Assembly (NCBI GenBank): GCA_003385635.1
Contig: QQUY01000003.1
Location: forward strand, 62,001-126,000
Direction: 5' to 3'
Length of the DNA stretch: 64,000 bases
Origin: Acidobacteriota bacterium
Lineage (GTDB): Bacteria; Acidobacteriota; Blastocatellia; Pyrinomonadales; Pyrinomonadaceae
In this document: piece after piece, positions 34,914 through 43,296 of the stretch
Numbering within the stretch: the stretch's first letter is position 1
How the letters are laid out: the number at the start of each line of letters is the position of its first letter
The notes under the pieces: model-generated
What the model was told of the DNA's origin: nothing
Seen by the model: only the letters and a program-made list of their open reading frames with translations
The model's database searches: none
Translations under genes and position numbers: made by a program

Positions 34914-35870
34914 TCAGTCCAGTTCCAGGTTTTTTTCAACGCCCGGCCGTGCAAAATACGTACGAGCCGTTCGTACATCCCGTTCGATCTGGGCTTTTAG
35001 CTCGTCGATTCCGGCAAACTTCTTTTCCGGCCTGATCCGATGCAAAAAGCGTACACGGAGTACGGATCCGTAGAGATCGCTGTTGAAGTCGAAAATGTGA
35101 GTTTCGATAGAGGGTTCGGAGTCGGATTCAAAAGTGGGACGGATGCCGATGTTAGTAACACCTTTCTTCCAGGCGCCGTCGATCAGCGTAGCCGTTGCGT
35201 AGACTCCGTATTTAGGAACGACCCGGTTTTCGGGTTTCAAGTTCGCGGTAGGAAAACCGATGGTATGACCGCGGCGGTCGCCGCGAATGATGACGCCTTC
35301 GATCCCGTAGGGCCGGCCGAGCATTCTGCGCGCGAGATTCACCCGGCCTTCCTTCAGAAGCTGGCGAATCCGCGAAGATGAGATTCGTATGCCCCTGAGT
35401 CTCACCTCGGGCACCTCATCGGCGATAAAACCGAGCTCGGCACTCATCCTTCGAAGCAGATCGATGTCACCTTCGCGGCCTTTGCCAAATGCGAAACCGT
35501 GACCCAGATAGATCTCTTTCGCTTGCAGGCGGTCATGAATGATCTCACGGAGAAAGATCTCGGCATTTTGATCTGCGAATTCACGGTCGAACCGAATGAC
35601 GATCGCCTGTTCGATTCCGAGGACGTTAAAATTCGAAAGCCTTTGATCGAGGGTCTGTAGAAGCGGGGGTGCCGTTTCGGGGTGAAGAACGGCTCGCGGG
35701 TGAGGATCGAACGTTATTGCCGTCGCGACTGCTTTGGATCGAGCGGCGCGTTCGGCAACGGTCCTCATAATGGCTTGATGCCCGAGATGAAGTCCGTCGA
35801 ACACGCCGAGTGTCAAGACCGTCGGGCGCGCGATGTTGGCATTTTCGGTGCCGTGAAATATCTGCATCAT
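34914..35870 (-). CDS. ribF: Bifunctional riboflavin kinase/FAD synthetase
   Basis: 318 residues, normal length. N-terminal nucleotidyltransferase domain ('LTLGVFDGLHLGHQAIMRTV' with its HxGH-like site, 'TFDPHP', 'GHGFAFGKGREGD') makes FAD from FMN and ATP. C-terminal flavokinase domain ('GRPYGIEGVIIRGDRRGHTI', 'GFPTANLKPENRVVPKYGVY', 'NIGIRPTF') makes FMN from riboflavin. 'RISSSRIRQLLKEG' is the conserved KIS-x-x-R-like motif. The ATG-ATG start is preceded directly by a palindromic repeat element, with no obvious ribosome binding site. Confidence 0.95.
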   Translation of the reverse strand: MMQIFHGTENANIARPTVLTLGVFDGLHLGHQAIMRTVAERAARSKAVATAITFDPHPRAVLHPETAPPLLQTLDQRLSNFNVLGIEQAIVIRFDREFADQNAEIFLREIIHDRLQAKEIYLGHGFAFGKGREGDIDLLRRMSAELGFIADEVPEVRLRGIRISSSRIRQLLKEGRVNLARRMLGRPYGIEGVIIRGDRRGHTIGFPTANLKPENRVVPKYGVYATATLIDGAWKKGVTNIGIRPTFESDSEPSIETHIFDFNSDLYGSVLRVRFLHRIRPEKKFAGIDELKAQIERDVRTARTYFARPGVEKNLELD

Positions 35871-35875
35871 CGTCG

Positions 35876-35979
35876 GGAACGCAGGCGTCCCGCCTGCAAT
35901 GCGAGCTCAGCTCGCGAAGTTTCCAATCTCGCTTGTTGCGCAAGCCTGCTGCTTGGTGCAGTCGGGACGCCTGCGTTCC
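35876..35979. repeat. 104-bp inverted-repeat element filling the ribF/PhnP-like gap
   Basis: GGAACGCAGGCGTCCCG plus CCTGCA (35876-35898) and its complement (35957-35979) form 23-bp arms with one mismatch. The centre holds smaller hairpins (GCGAGCT-C-AGCTCGC and GCTTG..CAAGC). The element spans nearly the whole 110-bp gap between two same-strand genes. A related shorter fragment (GCGCAGGGTGCCCGCCTGCGCT) lies near 27650-27672. It resembles a REP/MITE-type element with no coding capacity. Confidence 0.75.
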
Positions 35980-35980
35980 G

Positions 35981-36745
35981 TTACCCCTCAACCACAAGCC
36001 CGTCGTACGCGAACTCGACATTGTCCGGAAGCAAGCGCGAATCGCGCACGTGCATTATGTCGTGATTCAGGTGCGTCAGAAAAGCGCGTTTCGGTTTCAG
36101 TTCTTCTATATGTTCAAGCGCTTCTTCCAGACAAAGATGAGTCGCGTGCGGCTTGATCCTAACGCAATCCAGTACGAGCGCGTCCAGATCCCTCAAACCG
36201 TCTTTTGCATCATCCGGGATTGTCTTTAGATCCGTCGCGTAGGCAAAGTCGTTAAACCTGTAGGCGATGACCGGAAGCTTCCCGTGGATGACCTCAAGGG
36301 GCGTTACCTCCAGCGCCTCATTAATAGAAAACGGAGCATTCTTCACAACTGTATGGGGAATCAACTGGGGAAGTCCGCCTCCGAAGTGTGTTGGCTCGAA
36401 AATGTATCGAAATATCCTCTTCAAGTCTTTCCACGCGATCTCGTTTGCATATACCCCCATCGCTCCATACCTGAAATTGAGCGGCCGTATGTCGTCGAGG
36501 CCGAAAACGTGGTCCACGTGGCAATGCGTTATCAAAACTGCATCCAGTTTCCGGATCCCGGCTCTCAAGGCCTGTTGCCGAAAATCGATCGAAGTATCGA
36601 CAAGCAACTTCGCACCCGAGTGTTCGACAAGAACCGAAACCCGCAGTCGCTTGTCCCTTGGGTCATCGGACAAACACGTCTCGCACCCGCACCCGATCGA
36701 GGGTACGCCCGTGGATGTGCCGGTGCCGAGGAAAGTCAAACGCAT
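35981..36745 (-). CDS. PhnP-like MBL-fold phosphodiesterase/hydrolase
   Basis: 254 residues. It begins 'MRLTFLGTGTSTGVPSIGC' followed by 'GCETCLSDDPRDKRLR', the Cys-containing N-terminal insertion of the PhnP group. The metal site is 'VLITHCHVDHVFGLDDIRPL', with 'YATDLKTIPDD' and 'AFLTHLNHDI' supplying later ligands. PhnP hydrolyses cyclic phosphodiesters in phosphonate breakdown. No phn genes occur here, so a general phosphodiesterase is the safer call. It is in line with ribF downstream and DUF1844 upstream on the same strand. Confidence 0.85.
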   Translation of the reverse strand: MRLTFLGTGTSTGVPSIGCGCETCLSDDPRDKRLRVSVLVEHSGAKLLVDTSIDFRQQALRAGIRKLDAVLITHCHVDHVFGLDDIRPLNFRYGAMGVYANEIAWKDLKRIFRYIFEPTHFGGGLPQLIPHTVVKNAPFSINEALEVTPLEVIHGKLPVIAYRFNDFAYATDLKTIPDDAKDGLRDLDALVLDCVRIKPHATHLCLEEALEHIEELKPKRAFLTHLNHDIMHVRDSRLLPDNVEFAYDGLVVEG

Positions 36746-36954
36746 AGTGGATCGTCAATAGTAAATCGTGAATGGCGAATGGTAAATCGTGAATTGAGAA
36801 GCGTAGATCGGGCCAAGCGTGTCAGAAGCCCGACCGTGAGGGCGGGCTACTGTATAGACCGTGCTGAAAAATGGGAAATCGTCAATCGCAAACAGAAAGA
36901 GTTTGGGCATCAAACTCGCTATTCACGATTGACGATTAACGATTCACGAACCGA
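36746..36954. repeat. 'AATCGTGAAT' simple-sequence array with inverted copy
   Basis: From 36748: 'GTGGATCGTCAATAGTAAAT', 'CGTGAATGGCGAATGG' and 'TAAATCGTGAATTGAGAAG'. At 36910-36948 the complement appears ('TATTCACGATTGACGATTAA', 'CGATTCACGAA'). The two sets form an inverted arrangement around a GCCCGACC..GGGCGGGC hairpin (36828-36846). The same word recurs in tandem at 60077-60160. Confidence 0.65.
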
Positions 36955-37506
36955 CTATCCCCCGAGAATGTCTTTCGACGAGAACTTTTTCGCCGCCTGG
37001 GCTTTGAGCTTCTCCTCCGCTGCCCGCGAGAGTTTTACATACTGAAGCTGTAAGTCCGCGAGGACGTTCTCGAAAAGGTGATTTTCGGTTGGCGTAAGGT
37101 TGTTCTTTGTCTTTTCCCGGAGCATCAGCAGAACATCGATCCAGTATTTTCCCGCGTCGATGTCTGATGACGTTTGGCCGGAAACGGGATGCGGAATCGC
37201 ACCGAGAGCAACAGCGGCATTTGTCACGAGAGTCGAAAGAAAGTTCACGAAGCTGGCCGGATGCTCCTCGTCGTCTTCCTCAAGCAATGGCTCTTCCTCC
37301 GCGGGAGCGGTTGCGGCTGATGTGGTTTGAGGTGCAGCTTCCGGTTCCGTGATCACGGTCGACGAAACTGGCTCCGGCTCCGGGCTCTCAGGTTCCGGCT
37401 CGATAATTACACCGTCACGTACCGATCCGTCAGGATTGAATTTTCGCTTGTCTGTAACCTTAAGTTCGGGTTCCTCTTCCTGGTTGGGTTCCTGGTTTCC
37501 GATCAT
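36955..37506 (-). CDS. DUF1844 protein with acidic N-terminus
   Basis: 183 residues. The first ~75 residues are Glu/Pro/Ala-rich and probably disordered ('EPEPESPEPEPVSSTVIT'). The C-terminal ~95 residues match DUF1844: 'ASFVNFLSTLVTNAAVALG', 'AIPHPVSGQTSSDIDAGKYW', 'IDVLLMLREKTKNNLTPTEN' and 'ENVLADLQLQYVKL'. The family is widespread in Acidobacteria, Planctomycetes and Deltaproteobacteria and has no known function. No catalytic residues are visible. Confidence 0.85.
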   Translation of the reverse strand: MIGNQEPNQEEEPELKVTDKRKFNPDGSVRDGVIIEPEPESPEPEPVSSTVITEPEAAPQTTSAATAPAEEEPLLEEDDEEHPASFVNFLSTLVTNAAVALGAIPHPVSGQTSSDIDAGKYWIDVLLMLREKTKNNLTPTENHLFENVLADLQLQYVKLSRAAEEKLKAQAAKKFSSKDILGG

Positions 37507-37646
37507 CGCCTTTTTGTCTCTCCGGATTTTGAACTATAGTCAAATACTAGCATTTTGAGTTTTGAAATTTCAAAATTTGGGTGCCTGCAGCGGCTCTATT
37601 CGCTGAGATCATTGCGGTTGCGGTCAGGCACCCGTAACGAATAGCC

Positions 37647-38456
37647 ATGTCTGAGAAGTTCGACAAACTTGTTGCTGTGATGGAACGGCTAAGAGCTCCC
37701 GGGGGATGCCCCTGGGACAGAGAGCAAACCTATGGTTCGCTTGCCAGATACCTGCTCGAAGAGACTTACGAGACGTTTGACGCCATTCAGCACGCAGAAT
37801 CGACGGGTGAAACCGACGAGCTCCGTGAAGAACTGGGCGACGTACTTCTTCAGGTGGTGTTTCATTCGACCATCGCAAAGGAAAAAGGCGATTTCACGAT
37901 CGAAGACGTCGCGGACGGTGTTGCCGAGAAGTTGATCCTTCGCCACCCGCACGTGTTTGAGGACAAGAATCTGGAAACAGCCGGCGAGGTGCTTGCAAAC
38001 TGGGACGAGCTAAAGAAAGAGGAGCGGCGGAAATCTGGAAAAAGGGAAAAGAAAAAAGAATCGATCCTGGACGAGGTCACGATCCATTTTCCTGCACTTC
38101 TCGAGGGTCTGAAACTCACTTCCAAGGCGGCCAAGGTCGGGTTTGACTGGGAGAATTCCGAACAGGTCCTAGAAAAACTTGACGAAGAACTTGATGAGCT
38201 CCACAAGGCCGTCGAGAAAGGCGGGAGCGAGGAGATCGAAGAGGAGATCGGCGATCTCCTGTTCGTCCTTCTTAACCTTGCAAGAAAGTTGGAAGTCGAA
38301 CCCGAAACAGCATTGAAGAAGACGAACCGAAAGTTCAGAAAGCGGTTTGCATATATCGAGAAGGAGCTGGAGAACGGGGGGAAAAGACCAGAGGACTCCT
38401 CGCTGGAAGAGCTCGACGAACTTTGGAACAAGGCAAAGTCTGCAGCCTCTGAATAG
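37647..38456 (+). CDS. mazG: Nucleoside triphosphate pyrophosphohydrolase MazG
   Basis: 269 residues, the usual length of the two-domain form. First MazG domain: 'LRAPGGCPWDREQTYGSLAR', 'YLLEETYETFDAI' and 'ELREELGDVLLQVVFHSTIA', with the EExxE and ExxD metal ligands. Second copy: 'LDEELDELHKAVEKGG' and 'EEIEEEIGDLLFVLLNLARK'. A KK-rich linker separates them. It removes pyrophosphate from (d)NTPs, including non-canonical ones, and in E. coli modulates ppGpp. The stop is one base from the stop of the convergent SulP gene. Confidence 0.95.
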   Translation: MSEKFDKLVAVMERLRAPGGCPWDREQTYGSLARYLLEETYETFDAIQHAESTGETDELREELGDVLLQVVFHSTIAKEKGDFTIEDVADGVAEKLILRHPHVFEDKNLETAGEVLANWDELKKEERRKSGKREKKKESILDEVTIHFPALLEGLKLTSKAAKVGFDWENSEQVLEKLDEELDELHKAVEKGGSEEIEEEIGDLLFVLLNLARKLEVEPETALKKTNRKFRKRFAYIEKELENGGKRPEDSSLEELDELWNKAKSAASE

Positions 38457-38457
38457 A

Positions 38458-40161
38458 TCAGGCGATGTTCAGGTTTTTCTGGATAATGAACTCGTGCTTG
38501 AATCCCTTGATGTCGTGTAGCGGAGTCAGGTATTTGTCGACACCCGATTTCTTCATAATCTCCCGCACCTGGTGCTTGCGGTACATCGAGTAAATAGTGA
38601 TCCCCTTCGCCGTCAATTCCTCGAACAGCTCGCCCATCACATCGCACCCGCTTACGTCGATATAGTTCACGCCCGAAAAATTAATGACGATGTACTTGAG
38701 GTCATCGCCCATCTCTTCAGCCAGGTCCTCGATCTGTTCGGCAATGTTGTTGGCATTTGCAAAAAAGATCGACATGTCTACCCGAAGGATCATCACGTAA
38801 GCGAACTGTTTTACACGGTTGTCCTCGCTAATCTGGTAGAAACGTTCCTCATCGAAATGGAATACACAGGGAACTACGCGGGCCGCGATCGTTTTCCGCA
38901 GGAACAGAATCAGCGAGACTAATATTCCTATGAATATCGCGTTTTCAGGCCGCATGACGAAAGCGAACAAGAAGGTCACGGTAATGACGATGCCATCCGA
39001 GCCGGAAAGCTTGAACGTCTCGCGGAACTTGGAGAACTCGATCAGGTCGACAAGCGCCGCGATGACAATCGCTCCCAGGACGGCCCTCGGAAGAAAGTAC
39101 AACAGAGGCGTGAGGAACAGGATCGTGATCAGCACGAAAAGAGAAACGAAAACGGAGGAGACGGCGGTCTCGCCTCCTGCGGAGAAGTTCACCGCGGTTC
39201 GCGAGAAAGAGCCTGCAACCGGATAACCTTTTAGCACGCTCGAGGCCAGGTTCCCGACCCCCTGGCCGATCAGCTCTTTGTTGACGTCAAGCCTTTGCTT
39301 TGTTTTTGAAGCGATCGCTTTTGAAATAGCGTACGCCTCCAAGAACCCGACGACGGAAATGACAAGCGCGCTTGGAAGCAGACTGAACAACTGGTCAAGA
39401 TTGATCTCAGGGAAGGTGGGCAGCGTGAGACTTGCGTCGATCTGGCCGACAACTGCAACTCCCGCGGTTCTGAGATCCAGAAAATACGAGATCAGGATCC
39501 CGGCCCCGACGGCGACGAGAGCCGACGGGAATGAACGCGAAACACGTTTCTTTAGAAATATGACCAGCAGGACGCTTGATAGTCCCAAGATCAGTGTCGG
39601 CAGATGTGTCTCCGGCAATTTCCGTGCGATCTCGATAACGTTGAGAAAGACGGCCTCACGGCTTTCGATCGAAAAACCGAAGATCGTAGGGATCTGAGTG
39701 GTCGCGATAATGATCGCCGCCGCCGTGGTAAAGCCGGCGATCACGCTGTGCGAGATATAGGTCATCAGGAATCCCAAACGGAACAGGCCCATCATCAATT
39801 GAACGAGTCCGATGAGAAGCGCGAGGATCACGGCAAGCGCGATGTATTCCGCGGATTCGGGTTTGGCGACCGGGACGAGGGCAGAGAGGACGAGAAAAGA
39901 AACGAGAGCGACGGGACCGGTCGAAAGCTGTCGGCTGGAACCCCATATCGCGGCGGCCGCAGTTCCCAGAAGGGCGGCATAGAGCCCGTAGACCGGGGGA
40001 AGTCCTGCAAGGATAGCGTACGCCATTACCTGCGGGATCAGCACGACGGCGACCGTCACTCCTGCAAAAAGGTCGCGCGAAAACTGACGTCGGTCGTAGT
40101 CCTCGAGGAAGTCGAGTGAGGGAAGAAGCCTTTTAAGTATGGATTCAGAAGAATTGGTCAT
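38458..40161 (-). CDS. SulP/SLC26 anion transporter with STAS domain
   Basis: 567 residues. The membrane domain begins 'DLFAGVTVAVVLIPQVMAYA' then 'ILAGLPPVYGLYAALLGTAA', the SulP signature, and has 12-14 helices. Further on are 'QGVGNLASSVLKGYPVAGSF' and 'SRTAVNFSAGGETAVSSVF'. The last ~120 residues form a cytoplasmic STAS domain ('IEDLAEEMGDDLKYIVINFS', 'GVNYIDVSGCDVMGELFEEL'). Family members carry sulfate, bicarbonate or organic acids; substrate cannot be told. The next gene downstream is the convergent mazG. Confidence 0.93.
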   Translation of the reverse strand: MTNSSESILKRLLPSLDFLEDYDRRQFSRDLFAGVTVAVVLIPQVMAYAILAGLPPVYGLYAALLGTAAAAIWGSSRQLSTGPVALVSFLVLSALVPVAKPESAEYIALAVILALLIGLVQLMMGLFRLGFLMTYISHSVIAGFTTAAAIIIATTQIPTIFGFSIESREAVFLNVIEIARKLPETHLPTLILGLSSVLLVIFLKKRVSRSFPSALVAVGAGILISYFLDLRTAGVAVVGQIDASLTLPTFPEINLDQLFSLLPSALVISVVGFLEAYAISKAIASKTKQRLDVNKELIGQGVGNLASSVLKGYPVAGSFSRTAVNFSAGGETAVSSVFVSLFVLITILFLTPLLYFLPRAVLGAIVIAALVDLIEFSKFRETFKLSGSDGIVITVTFLFAFVMRPENAIFIGILVSLILFLRKTIAARVVPCVFHFDEERFYQISEDNRVKQFAYVMILRVDMSIFFANANNIAEQIEDLAEEMGDDLKYIVINFSGVNYIDVSGCDVMGELFEELTAKGITIYSMYRKHQVREIMKKSGVDKYLTPLHDIKGFKHEFIIQKNLNIA

Positions 40162-40188
40162 TTTCCGCGGATGAAAACGACGAATGCG

Positions 40189-40665
40189 CTAGGTGTCCGC
40201 CAGGGCGAGGACCAGCAGAGACTTCGCAAGTGAATAGATCTCAGGATCCGATGAAGCCCTGGGACCTGCAACATTCAGTACCTCGCAGGATTGAGACGAA
40301 ATCCATTGCTGAAACTCGAGAACGGCAGATTCGATCTGATCAGTACCTACATCTAGGTGCAGCACCGGCCTTTCATACTCTTCTGCAAGCTGAAAAGTAA
40401 GCAATGATCCGGATGACAATTCTCCCCGGCTGATGACGACGGTGCAGTCCGAGTCGCGGACATTCAACTCAGTGCGTACCGAATAGTCCGGGGTCGCGGC
40501 TTCCCTTAGTGTTGAATACTTGCCGGGGATCGGTCCGTCTTCCGAAAGTCTTCCTTCAGGGATCCATCCTCCGGTAGCAATCCCCAGCACCGAAGCCGCA
40601 TCCAGCGCGGCACGATCGACTCCAGTCTGGCCGCCTGAAACGATCTTTTCAATCCCTAAGGGCAT
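40189..40665 (-). CDS. Putative molybdenum carrier/YpsA-related SLOG-fold protein
   Basis: 158 residues. It starts 'IEKIVSGGQTGVDRAALDAA' and 'GGWIPEGRLSEDGPIPGKY', then 'VRDSDCTVVISRGELSSGS' and 'GPRASSDPEIYSLAKSLL'. This is the pattern of the 'putative molybdenum carrier' family, a Rossmann-like SLOG fold related to lysine decarboxylase-like/LOG nucleotide-binding proteins. The GGQTGVD loop likely binds a phosphate group. True substrate is unknown. It lies between SulP and YkvA genes on the same strand with gaps of 27 and 12 bp, so the three may be co-transcribed. Confidence 0.85.
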   Translation of the reverse strand: MPLGIEKIVSGGQTGVDRAALDAASVLGIATGGWIPEGRLSEDGPIPGKYSTLREAATPDYSVRTELNVRDSDCTVVISRGELSSGSLLTFQLAEEYERPVLHLDVGTDQIESAVLEFQQWISSQSCEVLNVAGPRASSDPEIYSLAKSLLVLALADT

Positions 40666-40677
40666 GGTTGAAAAAGG

Positions 40678-41208
40678 CTAGTTGTTCATTCGTGACTGCG
40701 AATCGACCTCGATCTCGTTCGGGTCTTTTTCTGCAGGTATCTCGACAAGTACCTTCTTTTTTCCTGATCCGACCGCTTCAATCACCTCGCCTGCTGAACC
40801 CATCTGGACCTTAGAAGAAAGAACTCGCTGGACCCTCTGCGGGAGGAATTTCGGAGCTATTGCCGCAATCGAAGATGTCAGGGCAACGATGTCGCCGCCT
40901 CCGCGCCAGTGTTCGCGGATGATGCTTTCGTTGGTGTAATTCAGGAGCCGAAGTAAAGTTAGCGCGATCAGATAGATGTCATCGATCTGGCCGATGAACG
41001 GAAAGATGTCCGGGATCAGATCTAAAGGGGATATCGCATAAATAACCGAGGCCGCAAAAAGAGCTTTCTCGGCTATCGGCACCCGCTTGTCGATCAGAAG
41101 GTTGCCGCAGAGCATTATCAGGTTGGGAAGAAACAAAAGGAAATTCTTCATCCTTCCCTTCGATTGTTTTCGCTCTTTCCGGCGTTCGACAGACTTCTTC
41201 TTTGCCAT
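40678..41208 (-). CDS. YkvA/DUF1232 family membrane protein
   Basis: 176 residues, starting with a very basic tail ('MAKKKSVERRKERKQSKGR'). The DUF1232 core reads 'RVPIAEKALFAASVIYAIS' followed by 'PLDLIPDIFPFIGQIDDIYL', with the conserved PxDLIPD..P..G..DD motif. Two hydrophobic helices flank this motif. The C-terminus is soluble. Function of the family is unknown. It is probably the first gene of the minus-strand group with the YpsA-like protein and SulP. Confidence 0.8.
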   Translation of the reverse strand: MAKKKSVERRKERKQSKGRMKNFLLFLPNLIMLCGNLLIDKRVPIAEKALFAASVIYAISPLDLIPDIFPFIGQIDDIYLIALTLLRLLNYTNESIIREHWRGGGDIVALTSSIAAIAPKFLPQRVQRVLSSKVQMGSAGEVIEAVGSGKKKVLVEIPAEKDPNEIEVDSQSRMNN

Positions 41209-41384
41209 ATCACTTCTCCCTGGGTTCGGATGTCTCCGAGTCTAATCCCGACAATTCCGGCTTGCAAGCCCGACTTCCTTTCGTTTGTCATTCAGATCGA
41301 ATCGGTTATCATTTTGCAGTCCTTAGTTGAGCCTTTCGGATTGCCGGTTGTTCTGTACATTGTACGGTTTGACTGACACAAAAG

Positions 41385-42386
41385 ATGATCCTCCAGACGA
41401 TACGCGAACGCGCTTCCTATAACCTTCAGCACGTAATGCTCCCCGAGGGCGAAGACCCACGGGTCGCTTCAGCGGCCGAGATCTGCTCGCGGGACAGGAT
41501 TGCGAAGATCACGCTCCTTGGCGAGGAAGAGAAAGTAAGGGCGGCCGCCTCCGAAGCTGGTGCAAATCTGAACGGTATCGATGTCCTCGATCATACCCGG
41601 TCTCGCGAGAAAGCGAGGATCGCGACACTCTTTCACGAACTTCGCCGTTCAAAAGGCGTGACGTTGGAAGAGGCGGAAAGGACGGTCCGAGATCCTCTAT
41701 ATTTTGCAAATCTGCTTGTCCATCTCGGTAAGGCCGACGGCACAGTCGCCGGTGCAGTCAACTCCACTGCCCACACCGTGCGATCAGCCTTGTATTGCGT
41801 GGGCGTGAAGCCGGGCTTCAAGACCGTCTCATCGTTCTTCTTGATGACCGTTCCGAATCGTGAATTCGGGCACGAAGGAACGATGGTCTACGCTGACTGC
41901 GGCGTGGTGATCGATCCCGATGTGAACCAACTGGCTGAGATCGCGCTTGCCTCGGCGGATTCGTTTCGTGCGCTCGTGGGGGCGGAGCCGAGAGTCGCGA
42001 TGCTGTCGTTTTCGACGAAGGGCAGCGCAAAGCACGCTCTGGCGGACAAGGTCATCGAGGCGACGAAGACGGTGAAAGCGCGCTCTCCAAACCTTCTCGT
42101 CGACGGCGAGCTCCAGGCTGACGCCGCGCTTGTACCCGCTGTAGCCGAAAGCAAGGCACCGGGATCGAGCCTTCAGGGAAGGGCGAATGTGCTGGTCTTC
42201 CCGGATCTCAACGCCGGCAACATCGCGTACAAACTAACCCAAAGGCTTACCGGCGGAACTGCGATCGGCCCGATCCTGCAGGGCCTCGACCGTCCGTGCA
42301 ACGATCTTTCCAGGGGCTGCACGGCCGAGGACATCGCTAACGCCGTCGCGATCACTGCTGTTCAATCACAGGCGAGAAAAAGTTAG
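41385..42386 (+). CDS. pta: Phosphate acetyltransferase
   Basis: 333 residues, the length of the single-domain enzyme. It begins '[20 protein letters not shown]', then '[20 protein letters not shown]', '[20 protein letters not shown]', '[19 protein letters not shown]', '[20 protein letters not shown]', '[20 protein letters not shown]' and '[20 protein letters not shown]', all hallmarks of the PTA/PTB family. The 'YADCGV..DP' and 'GELQ.DAA' segments favour Pta over phosphate butyryltransferase. It transfers acetyl between CoA and phosphate; no acetate kinase gene is in the window. Confidence 0.93.
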   Translation: MILQTIRERASYNLQHVMLPEGEDPRVASAAEICSRDRIAKITLLGEEEKVRAAASEAGANLNGIDVLDHTRSREKARIATLFHELRRSKGVTLEEAERTVRDPLYFANLLVHLGKADGTVAGAVNSTAHTVRSALYCVGVKPGFKTVSSFFLMTVPNREFGHEGTMVYADCGVVIDPDVNQLAEIALASADSFRALVGAEPRVAMLSFSTKGSAKHALADKVIEATKTVKARSPNLLVDGELQADAALVPAVAESKAPGSSLQGRANVLVFPDLNAGNIAYKLTQRLTGGTAIGPILQGLDRPCNDLSRGCTAEDIANAVAITAVQSQARKS

Positions 42387-42420
42387 GCGAGTTCCCTCAG
42401 TCAACTCACCAAACTTCTTG

Positions 42421-42470
42421 TTGACAATAAACGAATGTTCATTTAGTTTAAATAAACGAATAGTCATTTA
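42421..42470 (+). promoter_or_regulatory. TetR promoter with two operator-like repeats
   Basis: TTGACA at 42421-42426 is followed by two 18-bp copies of an imperfect palindrome: TAAACGAATGTTCATTTA (42428-42445) and TAAACGAATAGTCATTTA (42453-42470), 25 bp apart centre to centre. Each half reads TAAA(C/T)GA. They lie 22-64 bp before the TetR start, so self-repression is likely. Confidence 0.7.
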
Positions 42471-42491
42471 ATTACTTGAGACCTCGCCAAT

Positions 42492-43064
42492 ATGCGGAAC
42501 AAAGACGAAAAGAAGCGCGATGCGATATGCAGGGCTGCGATCGACTTGATCCAATCTCAGGGCTTCGAAGACACGTCGATGTCGAAGATCGCGCGTGAGG
42601 CGGGCGTCTCACCGGCGACGATCTATGTGTACTTTGAGAATAAGGAAGATCTTCTCAACCAGATCTACATAAGAGTTAAACGCGAGATGAGCTCGGCGAT
42701 CATGGAAGGGTTTGATCAGGGCATAACTATCGAAGAGCAATTCCGAACCGCCTGGTTCAATTTCTACCAGTACGCGATGGAGAATCCCGTCGACTTCGCA
42801 TTTGGCGAACAGTTCGCAAACTCGCCACTCGTCAACAGGGTCAGCAAAGATGAGGGAGAGGGATACTATGGGCCCTTGATCGAGATGTTCGAGCTAGGAA
42901 AGCGAGAAGGTATTTTCAAGAACGTGCCGCTCGGAGTGTTTTCCGCGTTTGTATTCTTTCCGGTCATCGGGCTTATCCGAAACCGAAATGACGAGAAACT
43001 TGTGTTCGGAAAGGAAATGCTTGAACAGGTCTTTCAGATTGCCTGGGATGCGGTTACGGAATGA
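42492..43064 (+). CDS. TetR/AcrR-family transcriptional repressor
   Basis: 190 residues. N-terminal helix-turn-helix: 'RDAICRAAIDLIQSQGFED', 'TSMSKIAREAGVSPATIYVY' and 'FENKEDLLNQIYIRVKREMS', the standard TetR DNA-binding domain. The C-terminal ligand domain ('EEQFRTAWFNFYQYAMENPV', 'DFAFGEQFANSPLVNRVSKD') resembles TetR_C regulators of fatty acid or xenobiotic genes; the ligand is unknown. Two operator copies precede it. The next gene on the strand is an SDR, 232 bp on. Its stop codon is the first unit of a 9-bp repeat array. Confidence 0.92.
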   Translation: MRNKDEKKRDAICRAAIDLIQSQGFEDTSMSKIAREAGVSPATIYVYFENKEDLLNQIYIRVKREMSSAIMEGFDQGITIEEQFRTAWFNFYQYAMENPVDFAFGEQFANSPLVNRVSKDEGEGYYGPLIEMFELGKREGIFKNVPLGVFSAFVFFPVIGLIRNRNDEKLVFGKEMLEQVFQIAWDAVTE

Positions 43065-43108
43065 GTTGACTGAGTTTGGTGAGTTTGCGGAGTTTACTGA
43101 GTTTTCAA
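43062..43108 (+). repeat. 9-bp-periodic TGAGTTNNN array after the TetR gene
   Basis: Units TGAGTTGAC, TGAGTTTGG, TGAGTTTGC, GGAGTTTAC and TGAGTTTTC follow each other exactly. The first TGA is the TetR stop codon, and TGA recurs in the same frame at units 2, 3 and 5. Related arrays begin at the ends of the SDR, HD-GYP and queA genes. Confidence 0.75.
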
Positions 43109-43181
43109 GACCAAGAGAGTAAGCAGAGTTCTATGGATGGGAGTTCGCATATCAGAAGCTTCGATTCTGCAACGAGTCGAC

Positions 43182-43274
43182 TTGCCCCGTAGGGGCAACT
43201 GAGGTTAGCCCCGGGTGTAGCGAAGCGCAACCCGGGGTAGAAGGCCCCCTCCCTCTCCAAGCCGCGTTAGCGGC
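43182..43274. repeat. Cluster of three small hairpins before the SDR gene
   Basis: TTGCCCC-GTA-GGGGCAA (43182-43198), CCCCGGGT..ACCCGGGG (43209-43237) and GCCGC-GTTA-GCGGC (43261-43274) stand in a row. Similar words (AAGCCGCGTCAGCGGCTT) occur at 60251-60268. They look like dispersed palindromic elements and not promoters. Confidence 0.55.
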
Positions 43275-43296
43275 GATATTGATCAGGAAAGAGAAT

